Below are positions 7,188-16,373 of a stretch of 40,771 bases of DNA, one piece after another. The DNA is taken from the NCBI RefSeq assembly GCF_002924365.1, contig NZ_PQWB01000073.1, positions 26,683 through 67,453 on the forward strand, given 5' to 3'. Each line of letters starts with the position of its first letter. Within the stretch, counting starts at the first letter, position 1. Under the pieces are notes generated by a model. It saw only the letters and a list, made by a program, of their open reading frames with translations, was not told the DNA's origin and made no database searches. The position numbers and the translations under genes were made by a program. This stretch comes from Chromobacterium alticapitis (GTDB lineage Bacteria; Pseudomonadota; Gammaproteobacteria; Burkholderiales; Chromobacteriaceae).

Positions 7188-9212
7188 TCAACCTTGAGGC
7201 GTTTCGCCGGATTTGTCCTTGCCGGCCAGCATCGCTGTCAGATTGGCCAGCCGGGATTTGCCTTCGCTCTTGCTGACCAGCGGCTCGGCGCCGGGCTTGC
7301 CGAAATGGCGAAGGTCTTCGCCGTCGATCTCGCTGATGAAGCGCGACGGTTCGATGAATTGCCATTCGCCGGCGCGGCGGCGCTTGACGCAATAGCTCAG
7401 CGTCAGGCTGCGCTGAGCGCGGGTGATGCCGACGTACATCAGCCGCCGCTCTTCCTCCACCATGCCGTTTTCCACCGATTCGCTGTGCGGCAGGATGCCT
7501 TCCTCGCAGCCCACCAAGAACACGTGCGGGTATTCCAGGCCTTTGGACGCGTGCAGCGTGGACATCTTCACCGCGTCCACCTCGCCCTCATCGCGGCCTT
7601 CCAGCATGGTGATCAGCGCGATGGTCTGTGTCAGCTCGATCAGGTTTTTGCCGTCGGCCTCACCCTTGCGCGACAGCCAGTCCACCATTTTCAGCAGATT
7701 CTTCCACTTGGTCTCGGCTATCTTGGGGCTGTCTTCGCTGTCGTACAGCCAGGCTTCGTAGCCTATGGCTTGCAGCAACTCCAGCGCGAGTTTGCCGGCT
7801 GGCTCGCGGGTGGCGCGGTACTGCAGCTGGCTGATGAATTCGCAGAACTGCTCCAGCGGCGCCAGCTGCGCCTGCTGTATTTGCACGCGCAGGCCTGCGT
7901 CGTGGGCGGCGGCGAACAGGCTCTTGCCGTACTGGCCTGCCCAGGCGCCCAGCTTCTCCAGCGTGCCGGCGCCGACGCCGCGCTTGGGCGTGGTCAGCGC
8001 GCGGATGAAGGCGGGATCGTCGTCTGGATTGGTGATCAGCCGCATATAGGCCAGCAGGTCCTTGATCTCCGGCTTGTCGAAGAAGCTCTGGCCGCCGGCC
8101 ATCTGGTAGGGGATGCGCTGGTTGCGCAGCGCCTGCTCGAAAATGCGCGCCTGGTAGTTGCCGCGGTACAGGATGGCGTAGTCCTTGAAGTCGGTGCGGT
8201 GTTCGAACTTGTGGGCCAATAGTTTTTGCACCACGGTTTCCGCCTCGTGCTCTTCGTCCTTGCATTGCACCACGTGTATGGGTTCGCCCAGGCCCAGCTC
8301 GCTCCATAACTGCTTTTCGAACAGCTTGGGATTATTGGAGATCACGCTATTGGCGGCGCGCAGGATGCGCGCGGTGGAGCGGTAGTTCTGCTCCAGCTTG
8401 ATCACCTTAAGCTGCGGGAAATCCTGCTGCAGCAGGCGCAGGTTTTCCATATTGGCGCCGCGCCAGGCGTAGATGGACTGGTCGTCGTCGCCCACCGCCG
8501 TAAACAGGCCGCGCACGCCGGCCAGCAGCTTCACCATCTGGTACTGGCAGGTATTGGTGTCCTGATATTCGTCCAGCAGCAGGTAGCGAAGCTTGCCCTG
8601 CCATTTGAGCAGCACTTCCGGGTGGGTGCGGAACAGCTGTACCGGCAGTCGGATCAGGTCGTCGAAGTCCATCGCCTGATAGGCGGTCAGCGTGTCCTGA
8701 TAGGCCAGATACGTCTTGGCGCAGATGCTTTCCCACTGGTCCTGGGCCGCCAGCAGCATGTCGTCCGGCGTTTTCAGGTCGTTCTTCCACAAGGATATCT
8801 GGCTCTGCACCTTGCGTATTTCATCCTTGGAGGTGGTGTTCAGGATGTCGGCGATGATCTTGCCGGCATCGTAGGCGTCCAGGATGGAGAACTGGGTCTT
8901 GTAGCCCAGATGCGGCGCCTCCTGGCGCAGGATGTGCATGCCGAGCGAGTGGAAGGTGGAGACGGTGATGCCGCGGATTTCAGCCGATGTCATCAGCTTG
9001 CTCACCCGCTCCAGCATTTCGCGCGCCGCCTTGTTGGTGAAGGTGATGGCGGCGATGTGCCGGGCCGGAATGCCGCCCTCGCGCACCAGATGGGCGATCT
9101 TGTAGGTGATCACGCGGGTCTTGCCCGAGCCGGCGCCCGCCAGCACCAGCAAGGGGCCGTCTAGATAATGGATGGCCGCGCGTTGCGGCGGATTGAGCAG
9201 GGGAGCGGACAT
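7188..9212 (-). CDS. rep: ATP-dependent DNA helicase Rep (UvrD/PcrA family)
   Basis: The chosen start at 9212 (MSAPLLNPPQ...) gives 674 residues, close to E. coli Rep. The frame stays open to 9347, but those 45 residues are unlike the family. Walker A AGAGSGKT lies near residues 25-32, followed by ITFTNKAAREM (motif Ia). Further on are LLDEYQDTN (motif II), GDDDQSIYAWRGA (motif III), LEQNYRS (motif IV), TLHASKGLEYPHVFL (motif V) and LMYVGITRAQ (motif VI). The RHIAAITFTNKAAREM stretch is closer to Rep than to UvrD. Rep is a 3'-5' helicase that removes proteins ahead of the replication fork. A TACAAT -10-like box on the minus strand at 9261-9266 may serve it, with a weak -35. Confidence 0.92.
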   Translation of the reverse strand: MSAPLLNPPQRAAIHYLDGPLLVLAGAGSGKTRVITYKIAHLVREGGIPARHIAAITFTNKAAREMLERVSKLMTSAEIRGITVSTFHSLGMHILRQEAPHLGYKTQFSILDAYDAGKIIADILNTTSKDEIRKVQSQISLWKNDLKTPDDMLLAAQDQWESICAKTYLAYQDTLTAYQAMDFDDLIRLPVQLFRTHPEVLLKWQGKLRYLLLDEYQDTNTCQYQMVKLLAGVRGLFTAVGDDDQSIYAWRGANMENLRLLQQDFPQLKVIKLEQNYRSTARILRAANSVISNNPKLFEKQLWSELGLGEPIHVVQCKDEEHEAETVVQKLLAHKFEHRTDFKDYAILYRGNYQARIFEQALRNQRIPYQMAGGQSFFDKPEIKDLLAYMRLITNPDDDPAFIRALTTPKRGVGAGTLEKLGAWAGQYGKSLFAAAHDAGLRVQIQQAQLAPLEQFCEFISQLQYRATREPAGKLALELLQAIGYEAWLYDSEDSPKIAETKWKNLLKMVDWLSRKGEADGKNLIELTQTIALITMLEGRDEGEVDAVKMSTLHASKGLEYPHVFLVGCEEGILPHSESVENGMVEEERRLMYVGITRAQRSLTLSYCVKRRRAGEWQFIEPSRFISEIDGEDLRHFGKPGAEPLVSKSEGKSRLANLTAMLAGKDKSGETPQG

Positions 9213-9331
9213 GGCGATAGGACCCGGACGGGCGTAGCAAATCGGTAATCGAGGCCGTGCATTGTAGCATGGGGTATCATGGCTTATCGCGGATGGAATC
9301 CCAAACCCGATCCGCATCATGAGGAAATCAT

Positions 9332-10165
9332 ATGGCCATCTACGCAATCGGCGACATCCAGGGCTGTTTCGATCCCTTCCAGAAATTGCTGCGCATGATC
9401 GATTTCAATCCCGGCAAGGACACCTTGTGGCTGACCGGCGATCTGGTCAATCGCGGCCCGCAGTCGCTGGACGTGCTGCGCTGGGTGTTCCAGCACCAGG
9501 ATCAGGTGGAGATGGTGCTGGGCAATCACGATCTGCATCTGTTGGCGGTATCGGAAGGCTTCGGCAAGCTGCACCGAGACGACACCATAGAAGACATTCT
9601 GAACGCGGCCGACGGCAAGGTGCTGCTGGACTGGCTGCGCTGCCAGCCGCTGATGCTGGAGGGCCAGGGCTACGCGATGGTGCACGCCGGCCTGTTGCCG
9701 GAGTGGACGATTTCCAAAGCGCTCAGACTGGCGGAGGAGGTGGAGTTCGGCCTGTCCGGCAACCGCCACCGCGAGTTTCTGGGCCGGCTGTACGGCAACA
9801 AGCCCACGCGCTGGAGCGACGATTTGAAGGGGGCGGACCGGCTGCGGCTGATCGTCAACGCCATGACCCGCATGCGCTTCCTGACGCGGGACGGCGAGCT
9901 GGACTTGAGCTATAAGGGCGAGCTGGACGGCGCGCCGGCCAATCTGGTGCCATGGTTCGAGGCGCCGAATCGCCGCCATGGCGGCACGCCCATTGTTTGC
10001 GGCCACTGGTCGGCGCTGGGCGTGCATCTGGATGAGGATATCCTGGCGATCGATTCCGGTTGCCTGTGGGGAGGCAGTCTGTCCGCGCTGCGCCTGGGCG
10101 ACAAGCAGCTGTTTTCGCTGCCGTGCCAGGCCTATCGCGAGATCGCGTTGGCGGCGGGACGCTAG
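9332..10165 (+). CDS. apaH: Diadenosine tetraphosphatase, symmetrical
   Basis: The 277-residue protein matches ApaH along its length. It hydrolyses Ap4A to two ADP in the cytosol and also removes Np4 caps from RNA in E. coli. Metallophosphatase motifs are GDIQG (residues 7-11), GDLVNRG (near 36-42), GNHD (near 66-69) and VHAG (near 116), with GHWSALG toward the C-terminus. The first motif has Gln where E. coli ApaH has His (GDVHG); I recall the same change in other beta- and gammaproteobacterial ApaH proteins. The gene is divergent from rep, 119 bases away, and convergent with plsC, seven bases away. AGGAAATC before the ATG is a usable ribosome-binding site. Confidence 0.95.
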   Translation: MAIYAIGDIQGCFDPFQKLLRMIDFNPGKDTLWLTGDLVNRGPQSLDVLRWVFQHQDQVEMVLGNHDLHLLAVSEGFGKLHRDDTIEDILNAADGKVLLDWLRCQPLMLEGQGYAMVHAGLLPEWTISKALRLAEEVEFGLSGNRHREFLGRLYGNKPTRWSDDLKGADRLRLIVNAMTRMRFLTRDGELDLSYKGELDGAPANLVPWFEAPNRRHGGTPIVCGHWSALGVHLDEDILAIDSGCLWGGSLSALRLGDKQLFSLPCQAYREIALAAGR

Positions 10166-10172
10166 CGGCGGT

Positions 10173-11045
10173 TCAGGCGCCTGTTTCCACGGCGGGGGCG
10201 GCTTGCGGCGCGGGAGCCTCCTCCAACTGCAGGCCCAGGCCGCGAGCCACTTCGCGGCGGGCTTCCTCGGCCAGTTGGAAGCGGTTGTCCAGACCGGCAT
10301 CGCCGGCCTTCAGCGGCTTCCCGTAGCAAATCTCTATCTCAATCCTGGGCACGGACAGCACCAGCCGCATGCTTTGCAGCAGCGAGATGTCGTCGATATA
10401 GGCCGCTTCGCGCAGCAGGCTGCCGTCGGGCCGCTGATAGCGCAACGATACCGGTTGGACCGTGCCGCCCGCCAGCAGAGCAGCTTCGAACAGCGAAGCC
10501 TTGAACGGCAGGAGGCCGCTGCCATCCGACGTGGTGGATTCGGGGAAGACCGCCATGCAGCCGCCGTTCTGCATCGCCTCGGCCAGGATCTGGTTGACGC
10601 GGCTGGCGTCGCGGCGGTTGCCGCGGTCTATGAACAGCGTGCCTGCCACATAGGCCAGCCAACCTATCAGCGGCCATTTGCGGATCTCGCGCTTGGCGAC
10701 GAAGCGCGACACGGTGCAGCTGTTCAGCGCGATGATGTCCAGCCAGGAGACATGGTTGGCCACCAGCAGCGTATTGGGCGGGTAGAAGCCGGGATTGATG
10801 CCGCGCACGGTGACGACGGCGCCCATTATCTTCAGCGCCTGCTGCGCCCAGCGGCGGGTGACCACGGCGCGCTCGGCCTGGGCCAGCCGGGAATAGCGGG
10901 TCGCGACAATGAAAACGCCGATGGCGAGATGGGCGAGCAGCCGCAATACGCGGCCGAAGCGGGCGACGATGGGTGTAGTGTCGGTAGACTTCAAGGTTTC
11001 TTTAAGTTTTCGAGACTTTGCGATGACAGGCCGCCACTCTATCAC
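10173..11045 (-). CDS. plsC: 1-acyl-sn-glycerol-3-phosphate acyltransferase
   Basis: This lysophosphatidic acid acyltransferase makes phosphatidic acid at the inner membrane. The catalytic N-H-V-S-W-L-D (HX4D) is followed by LFIDRGNR and FPEST; the last replaces the commoner FPEGT. A hydrophobic segment near residues 35-53 anchors the N-terminus. I set the start at GTG 11045 because it overlaps the mutM stop codon as GTGA. The frame stays open to 11123, but that part lies inside mutM. The resulting protein is 290 residues. Residues after ~270 form a Pro/Ala-rich tail. The overlap suggests translational coupling to mutM. The start is uncertain because no strong Shine-Dalgarno sequence is visible. 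Confidence 0.87.
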   Translation of the reverse strand: MIEWRPVIAKSRKLKETLKSTDTTPIVARFGRVLRLLAHLAIGVFIVATRYSRLAQAERAVVTRRWAQQALKIMGAVVTVRGINPGFYPPNTLLVANHVSWLDIIALNSCTVSRFVAKREIRKWPLIGWLAYVAGTLFIDRGNRRDASRVNQILAEAMQNGGCMAVFPESTTSDGSGLLPFKASLFEAALLAGGTVQPVSLRYQRPDGSLLREAAYIDDISLLQSMRLVLSVPRIEIEICYGKPLKAGDAGLDNRFQLAEEARREVARGLGLQLEEAPAPQAAPAVETGA

Positions 11046-11854
11046 GGCTGGCACAGCGGGCAATAGTAAGTGCTGCGCTGGCCTTGCCGAATATGGCGTA
11101 TGGGAGAGCCGCAGCGGCGGCACGGCTCCTCGTGGCGGTCGTACACCATATAGCTTTGCTGGAAGTAGCCCGGCTTGCCCTCGCTGTCGACGAAATCACG
11201 CAAGGTGCTGCCGCCCGCGTCTATCGCCCGCTTCAGGACGGCCTTGATTTCGCCGGCCAGTCGCTCGCACTCCTGCAGCGTCAAGGCGCTGGCGGCTCGG
11301 TCCGGGGCCATGCCGGCGTAAAACAGCGACTCATTGGCGTAGATGTTGCCGACGCCGACCACCACGTGGTTGTCCATGATGGCCAATTTGACAGCGCAAT
11401 TTCTGCGGCGCGTGGCCGCGTACAGCGCGGCGCCGTCAAAAGCGTCGGACAGCGGCTCCGGCCCCAGCGCCTTCAGCAGCGGGTGCAGCTCTATCGGCCC
11501 GACATGCCACAGCACCGCGCCGAAGCGGCGGGGGTCGCGATAGCGCAGCACTTGGCCGTCCAGTTGCAGGTCTAGGTGGTCGTGTTTTTGCGGCGGCGCG
11601 CCGGCCGGCATCAGCCGCAGGCTGCCGGACATGCCCAGATGGATCAGCAGCGTGCCGCTCTCGCACTCCAGCAGCAGATATTTGGCGCGGCGGCGCACGG
11701 CCAACACCTTTTCTCCGGCGAGGCGTGCGGACAAGTCGGGCGGCACCGGCCAGCGCAGGCTGGCGTTGCGCACGATGGCGCCTCGCAGGGTGCGGCCTTC
11801 CAGGTGCGGCGCGACGCCGCGGCGGGTAGTTTCGACTTCTGGCAGTTCTGGCAT
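11042..11854 (-). CDS. mutM: Formamidopyrimidine-DNA glycosylase (Fpg)
   Basis: The 270-residue enzyme removes 8-oxoguanine and formamidopyrimidines from DNA and nicks the strand. The N-terminus is MPELPEVE: after Met removal Pro is the Schiff-base nucleophile and Glu the general acid. The helix-two-turn-helix region includes [12 protein letters not shown]. The C-terminal zinc finger is complete: CRRC, 16 residues, CPLC (about 242-266). Length is normal. It forms a pair with plsC through a four-base overlap and is divergent from the TPR lipoprotein gene, with ~93 bases between. Confidence 0.97.
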   Translation of the reverse strand: MPELPEVETTRRGVAPHLEGRTLRGAIVRNASLRWPVPPDLSARLAGEKVLAVRRRAKYLLLECESGTLLIHLGMSGSLRLMPAGAPPQKHDHLDLQLDGQVLRYRDPRRFGAVLWHVGPIELHPLLKALGPEPLSDAFDGAALYAATRRRNCAVKLAIMDNHVVVGVGNIYANESLFYAGMAPDRAASALTLQECERLAGEIKAVLKRAIDAGGSTLRDFVDSEGKPGYFQQSYMVYDRHEEPCRRCGSPIRHIRQGQRSTYYCPLCQP

Positions 11855-11947
11855 GGTGAAAATGCGATTCGGTAAATGGCGCGAACAGGAAAACCGGACA
11901 TGCTATTCTACGCGTTCAACAGGCTTTGAGCAGGCAACTTGACTCCA

Positions 11948-13711
11948 ATGCGAATGAAACCGCTGAAACGAACCTTACCCTTGCTGCTGGCCTTGTCGCT
12001 GGCCGCATGCGCCAGCACCAAGCCTATCGCTCCGCCGGTTCCCGCGCAGCCCAGCGCGGCCGAGAGCGGCAAGTCCAATGAAACGGCGCCGCAGGAAGAG
12101 GCCAAGCTGCCCGATGTGGCGCTGACGCCGGAAATCCTCTATGGCGTGCTGGCCGGGGAGATCGCCGCGCAACGCGGCGCGGCCGGTCCGGCGGGCCTGA
12201 CCTATCTGGATCTGGCCAGGCAAACCCGCGATCCGCGCATGGCCCGCCGCGCGGCCGAATTCTGCCTGTTGTCGGGACAGTTGAAAGAGGCGAGCGACGC
12301 GCTGCGCTTGTGGATAGAGCTGGACCCCGAGTCGCTGCCGGCGCGCGAGCAGTTGTTCATTACGCTGATGCGCAGCGGCAAGCTGGCGGAAAGCAAGCCG
12401 CTGATCGAAGAGCTGCTGCGCCGCGAGCCCGCGAGGGCGCAGGCGATTTTCGTGCAGTTGGCGCGCTTGAGCTCTCGTGCCGAGGGCGGCTCCGCCGACG
12501 CCTATAAAATGGTGGCGGAACTGGCGGCCGCTTATCCCAATTTGCCGGAGGCCCGCTTCGCGGTGCTGGCGGCCGCGGCCGACAATGGCGATCAGGCCGC
12601 GGTAGACCGGGAGCTGGACCGACTGGCGCAGATCGCGCCGCAATGGGATTTGCCGGTCGCTTGGCAGGTGGACAGGCTGCGGCGCAAAGACATGAACGCG
12701 GCGACAGCCTTTTTGCAGCGGGAGCTGGCGCGGCGGCCGCAGGCCAGTCTGGAACTGCGGATCGCCTATCCTCGGCTGCTGGTCGGCGCCAAGCGTTTTC
12801 CCGAGGCGCGGACGGCTTTCGAGGAATTGCTGAAAGATCATCCGGACAATCCGGACCTGCTGTACGCGACGGGCCTCTTGGCCTATCAGATGCGCGATTT
12901 GCAAACCGCGGACGAAAGGCTGCAGCGCGCGCTGCGACAGCAGTATCAGGAGGCCGATTTCGTCCGCTATACGCTGGGCCAAATCGCGGAGGACGAGCAT
13001 GAGAAGGCTCGCGCCGAAGAGTGGTATGGCCAGGTCGGGCCGGGACAGCAGTATTTGCCGGCGCAGTCGCGGCTGGCCATGCTGGAAGCGGGCGAGGGCA
13101 AGTTGACGGAGGCGCTGAGCCGGCTTGAGCCGCTTGGCGGCACCGACCAGGAAAAAGTGTCGGTCGTCCTGTTGCAGTCCCAATTGGCGCGCGAGGCCAA
13201 GCAGCCGCAGCGCGCCTATGCCCTGCTTAGCAAGGCGCTGAGCCGGCAGCCGCGCGCCAGCGAGCTATTGTACGAGCGTTCGCTGGTGTCCGACGTAATG
13301 GGCAATGTCGGCAATGCCGAGCGCGATCTGCGCGCCATCCTGAAGGACAAGCCGGACGATGTGCAGGCCTTGAACGCGCTGGGCTACACCCTGGCCAACC
13401 GCACCACGCGTTACCGAGAAGCCTACGGCTATATCGACAAGGCGCTGAAGGCCGAACCGGAGAATCCGGTGATCCAGGACAGCATGGGCTGGGTGTCGTT
13501 CAAGCAGGGCAAGCTGGAGACGGCGCGCAAGTATCTGGAGAAAGCCTATGGCGCGATGCCGGACCCGGAGGTGGCGGCCCACCTGGGCGAGGTGTTGTGG
13601 AGGCAGGGCCTGCGCGAACAGGCGATGTCCTTGTGGGACAAAGAGCTGGCGGCGCATCCGGGCCATGAGGTGATACTGGAGACGATGCGGCGGCTGGGGG
13701 CCAAGCAGTGA
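11948..13711 (+). CDS. TPR-repeat outer-membrane lipoprotein
   Basis: The N-terminus is a lipoprotein signal: basic start, LPLLLALSLAAC lipobox, Cys at about residue 21 with Ala-Ser following, which favours sorting to the outer membrane. The ~587-residue protein is almost all helical repeats. The clearest tetratricopeptide units are at the C-terminal third, for example ALNALGYTLANRT, IQDSMGWVSFKQGKLETARKYLEKA and EVAAHLGEVLWRQGLREQAMSLW. Such proteins act as assembly or scaffolding factors; no exact role can be given. ATG 11948 and ATG 11954 are both possible, and a TTG at 11939 is in frame, so the start is approximate. The stop overlaps the lolB start by four bases (GTGA). Its place ahead of lolB-ispE is common in betaproteobacteria. 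Confidence 0.85.
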   Translation: MRMKPLKRTLPLLLALSLAACASTKPIAPPVPAQPSAAESGKSNETAPQEEAKLPDVALTPEILYGVLAGEIAAQRGAAGPAGLTYLDLARQTRDPRMARRAAEFCLLSGQLKEASDALRLWIELDPESLPAREQLFITLMRSGKLAESKPLIEELLRREPARAQAIFVQLARLSSRAEGGSADAYKMVAELAAAYPNLPEARFAVLAAAADNGDQAAVDRELDRLAQIAPQWDLPVAWQVDRLRRKDMNAATAFLQRELARRPQASLELRIAYPRLLVGAKRFPEARTAFEELLKDHPDNPDLLYATGLLAYQMRDLQTADERLQRALRQQYQEADFVRYTLGQIAEDEHEKARAEEWYGQVGPGQQYLPAQSRLAMLEAGEGKLTEALSRLEPLGGTDQEKVSVVLLQSQLAREAKQPQRAYALLSKALSRQPRASELLYERSLVSDVMGNVGNAERDLRAILKDKPDDVQALNALGYTLANRTTRYREAYGYIDKALKAEPENPVIQDSMGWVSFKQGKLETARKYLEKAYGAMPDPEVAAHLGEVLWRQGLREQAMSLWDKELAAHPGHEVILETMRRLGAKQ

Positions 13712-14250
13712 GACTGCTGGCCTGCGCCGCGCTGGCGGTGTTGCTGAGCGCCTGCGCCACGCGGGAGGTGCCGTTCCGCGCGCCGGCTTCCGCTTCCACC
13801 CCAGTCGATGCCCCGTTCACCGCCAGCGGCCGCCTGTCGGCCAGCCTGGACGGCAAGGGGCATGTCGCCAATTTCGACTGGCGGCACCAGCCGCCGTGCG
13901 ACGAGGTGGCGATCAACTCGCCGCTGGGCAATACCGTGGCCAAGGTGCTGCGCGACGGCGACGGCGTCACTCTGCTGGCCGACGGCAAGCGTTGGCAGGC
14001 TGACGATGTGGAAAGCCTCACCCAGCAAGTCATGGGCTGGCCGCTGCCGCTGTCCAATCTGGCCTGGTGGATACGCGGCCTGCCGGCGCCTGGCTTGCCC
14101 AGCCATGCCGCTGAAGACGGCAGCCTGGAGCAGCAAGGCTGGCGTATTCGCTTTGTGCGAGACGCCGATGGCGACGCCGGCCATCCCAAGCGCGTGGAAA
14201 TGCAGCGCGAAGGTTTGACCGTCAAAGTGGTCGTGCAGAGCTGGCAGTAA
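13708..14250 (+). CDS. lolB: Outer-membrane lipoprotein LolB
   Basis: The 180-residue protein starts at GTG 13708, which overlaps the stop of the TPR gene. The signal peptide ends in LSAC with Cys near residue 16. The mature part carries the LolB pattern: FTASGRLSASL, then FDWRHQ, then INSPLGNTVAKV, then PLPLSNLAWWIRGLP. LolB takes lipoproteins from periplasmic LolA and inserts them in the inner leaflet of the outer membrane. Coupling to an upstream outer-membrane lipoprotein gene fits this job. It is followed 54 bases later by ispE, the usual neighbour in beta- and gammaproteobacteria. Confidence 0.93.
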   Translation: MRLLACAALAVLLSACATREVPFRAPASASTPVDAPFTASGRLSASLDGKGHVANFDWRHQPPCDEVAINSPLGNTVAKVLRDGDGVTLLADGKRWQADDVESLTQQVMGWPLPLSNLAWWIRGLPAPGLPSHAAEDGSLEQQGWRIRFVRDADGDAGHPKRVEMQREGLTVKVVVQSWQ

Positions 14251-14304
14251 ACTGGCGCCGCCATTTCACATTTTCCAAGACGCAAACGTTTATATAGAGT
14301 CGAT

Positions 14305-15159
14305 ATGCAGCACGCGTTCCATTCCTTTCCCGCCCCGGCCAAGCTCAACCTCTTATTGCATGTGGTGGGCAAGCGGCCGGATGGCTACCACCTGTTGGAG
14401 ACGGTGTTCCGCTTCATTGATTTCGGCGATACGCTGCAACTGGCGGTGCGAGATGACGGTGTTGTCGAGTTGTTGACGCCGACCGAGGGCGTGCCGCCGG
14501 AAACCGACCTGACTGTGCGCGCGGCGCGGTTGCTGCAGCAGGAAAGCGGCTGCGCGATGGGCGCCAGCATACGGCTGGAGAAACGCACGCCCATGGGGGG
14601 CGGATTGGGCGGCGGCAGCTCCGACGCGGCCAGCGTGCTGATCGGTCTGAACCGGCTGTGGCGGCTGAACTGGCCGCGCGAACGGTTGCAGGAGCTGGGT
14701 TTGCGTTTGGGCGCCGACGTGCCGGTATTTATCTTCGGCCGAAATGCGCTGGCCACCGGAGTCGGTGAGGTATTGGAGCCGATTGCGCTGAGGCCGGCCT
14801 GGTATTTGGTAATTCACCCACAGGTTCATGTGCCTACCGCGGCGATATTCCGAAATTTCCAGGGAACCCGGTTGACAGAGTTTGGTCGCGTCGGCATAAT
14901 GCGAATCCTCGAAACAACGCAGCAGCGCAGAAATGATCTGCAAGACGTTGTGACGAAGATGTTTCCAGCGGTGAATGAAGTACTGAGCGAACTGAGAAAA
15001 TATGGTTCGCCGCTGATGACCGGATCCGGGGCATGTGTTTTCCTGGAGTTCGAGTCGAAAGACGAAGCCGATAAAGTTTACCGAGTGTTGTCGAAAAAGC
15101 ATCAGGGTTTTGTTGCGGAAGGACTGGATGTCCACCCCCTGTTCGACAGCGCTGAATAA
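14305..15159 (+). CDS. ispE: 4-diphosphocytidyl-2-C-methyl-D-erythritol kinase
   Basis: This 284-residue GHMP kinase phosphorylates CDP-methylerythritol in the non-mevalonate isoprenoid pathway. Motifs are PAPAKLNLLL near residue 10 with catalytic Lys, MGGGLGGGSSDAA (the ATP loop) near residues 97-109, GADVPVF near 135, and MTGSGACVF near 238. The gene ends six bases before tRNA-Gln. From about 14790 on, the codon third positions become visibly less GC-rich. A consensus-like promoter (14872-14900) is embedded in this part of the reading frame, which may constrain it. Confidence 0.96.
   Translation: MQHAFHSFPAPAKLNLLLHVVGKRPDGYHLLETVFRFIDFGDTLQLAVRDDGVVELLTPTEGVPPETDLTVRAARLLQQESGCAMGASIRLEKRTPMGGGLGGGSSDAASVLIGLNRLWRLNWPRERLQELGLRLGADVPVFIFGRNALATGVGEVLEPIALRPAWYLVIHPQVHVPTAAIFRNFQGTRLTEFGRVGIMRILETTQQRRNDLQDVVTKMFPAVNEVLSELRKYGSPLMTGSGACVFLEFESKDEADKVYRVLSKKHQGFVAEGLDVHPLFDSAE
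14872..14900 (+). promoter_or_regulatory. Promoter inside ispE, for tRNA-Gln and perhaps prs
   Basis: A perfect TTGACA (14872-14877) and CATAAT (14895-14900) are spaced by exactly 17 bases inside the ispE reading frame. Transcription would start near 14907, about 260 bases before tRNA-Gln. I see no better promoter nearer the tRNA. Confidence 0.65.
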
Positions 15160-15165
15160 GGTTAT

Positions 15166-15240
15166 TGGGGAGTCGCCAAGTGGTAAGGCACCGGATTTTG
15201 ATTCCGGCATTCGTAGGTTCGATCCCTACCTCCCCAGCCA
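15166..15240 (+). tRNA. tRNA-Gln (anticodon TTG)
   Basis: This is a 75-base cloverleaf with encoded CCA. The acceptor TGGGGAG pairs with CTCCCCA, followed by discriminator G. The starting T-A pair is a known feature of tRNA-Gln. The anticodon stem CCGGA/TCCGG closes loop TTTTGAT, anticodon TTG. The T arm contains GTTCGATCC. It sits between ispE and prs, a conserved placement in betaproteobacteria. Confidence 0.97.
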
Positions 15241-15268
15241 GGACTTTCTCCCAATAAGAGAGAGCATG

Positions 15269-15303
15269 AAAAAAGCGTGTAAGGCTCTCTTACACGCTTT
15301 TTC
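15269..15303 (+). terminator. Terminator between tRNA-Gln and prs
   Basis: GCGTGTAAG (15275-15283) and CTTACACGC (15289-15297) form a perfect 9-bp stem, loop GCTCT. It is flanked by A5-6 on the left and TTTTT on the right, which lengthen the stem. It ends only ~27 bases before the prs start codon, leaving little room for a separate prs promoter. Confidence 0.85.
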
Positions 15304-15329
15304 TTTATCCAGCTAAGGCAAAGCGAATC

Positions 15330-16313
15330 ATGGCGGCATACGACAGTTTGATGGTATTTACCGGTACGGCTAATCCGGAACTTGCTCAGAACGTAGTCAA
15401 ACATTTGGATATCTCGTTGGGACGTGCCGATGTCGGCAAGTTCAGCGACGGCGAGGTGGCGGTGGAGTTGCTGGAAAACGTGCGCGGTCGCGACGTTTTC
15501 ATCCTGCAATCGACCTGTGCCCCGACCAACGACAACCTGATGGAAATCCTGACCATGGCCGACGCGCTCAAGCGCGCCTCCGCCGGTCGGATCACTGCGG
15601 CGATTCCGTATTTCGGCTATGCCCGCCAGGACCGCCGTCCGCGTTCCGCACGTGTGCCGATCTCGGCCAAGCTGGTGGCCAATATGCTGACCAGCGCCGG
15701 CATCGACCGCGTGCTGACCGTCGACCTGCACGCCGACCAGATCCAAGGCTTCTTCGACATCCCGGTGGACAATGTTTACGCCACCCCGGTGTTGCTGAAG
15801 GACATCCGCGCCCAGCGTTTCGATGACCTGATCGTGGTCAGCCCGGACGTGGGCGGCGTAGTGCGCGCCCGCGCGGTGGCCAAAGCGTTGAATACGGACC
15901 TGGCTATCATCGACAAACGTCGTCCGAAGGCCAACGTGGCCGAAGTGATGAACATCATCGGCGACGTGTCGGGCCGCACCTGCCTGATCGTCGACGACAT
16001 GATCGACACCGCCAACACCCTGTGCAAGGCGGCCAGCGCTCTGAAGGAGCGCGGCGCCGAGCGCGTGCTGGCTTACGCGACCCACGCCATCTTCTCCGGA
16101 CAGGCCGTGGACCGCATCAAGAATTCAGACATCGACATGGTGGTGGTGACCGACACCATCCCGTTGACCGCCGCGGCCAAGGCCTGCCCGAATATCCGGG
16201 TGGCCTCGATCGCCGGCCTGCTGGCCGAGACGCTGCGCAGGATCAACAACGAAGAATCGGTGTCTTACCTCTTCAACGAGGAACTGGTTGCGACGGGCGC
16301 TTGCCTGCCGTAA
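15330..16313 (+). CDS. prs: Ribose-phosphate pyrophosphokinase (PRPP synthetase)
   Basis: The 327-residue class I enzyme makes PRPP from ribose 5-phosphate and ATP for purine, pyrimidine, His, Trp and NAD synthesis. Recognisable parts are FSDGEVAVE near 32-40, the [17 protein letters not shown] catalytic flexible loop near 96-112, [19 protein letters not shown] near 130-148, and the PRPP-binding [10 protein letters not shown] near 221-230. The cluster with ispE upstream and rplY and pth downstream is typical. AAGG before the ATG serves as ribosome-binding site. Transcription must pass the terminator at 15269-15303 or begin very close to the gene. Confidence 0.97.
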   Translation: MAAYDSLMVFTGTANPELAQNVVKHLDISLGRADVGKFSDGEVAVELLENVRGRDVFILQSTCAPTNDNLMEILTMADALKRASAGRITAAIPYFGYARQDRRPRSARVPISAKLVANMLTSAGIDRVLTVDLHADQIQGFFDIPVDNVYATPVLLKDIRAQRFDDLIVVSPDVGGVVRARAVAKALNTDLAIIDKRRPKANVAEVMNIIGDVSGRTCLIVDDMIDTANTLCKAASALKERGAERVLAYATHAIFSGQAVDRIKNSDIDMVVVTDTIPLTAAAKACPNIRVASIAGLLAETLRRINNEESVSYLFNEELVATGACLP

Positions 16314-16373
16314 ACATCTGGCCCGCTGGTCGCGGCGGCCGGGTGCTTTTAATCTGAAAACTGGAGTTTTGAC

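Noticed and set aside
9213-9347. N-terminal extension of Rep by 45 residues
   Set aside because: The extra part lies in the divergent promoter region, and MSAPLLNPPQ matches the family N-terminus.
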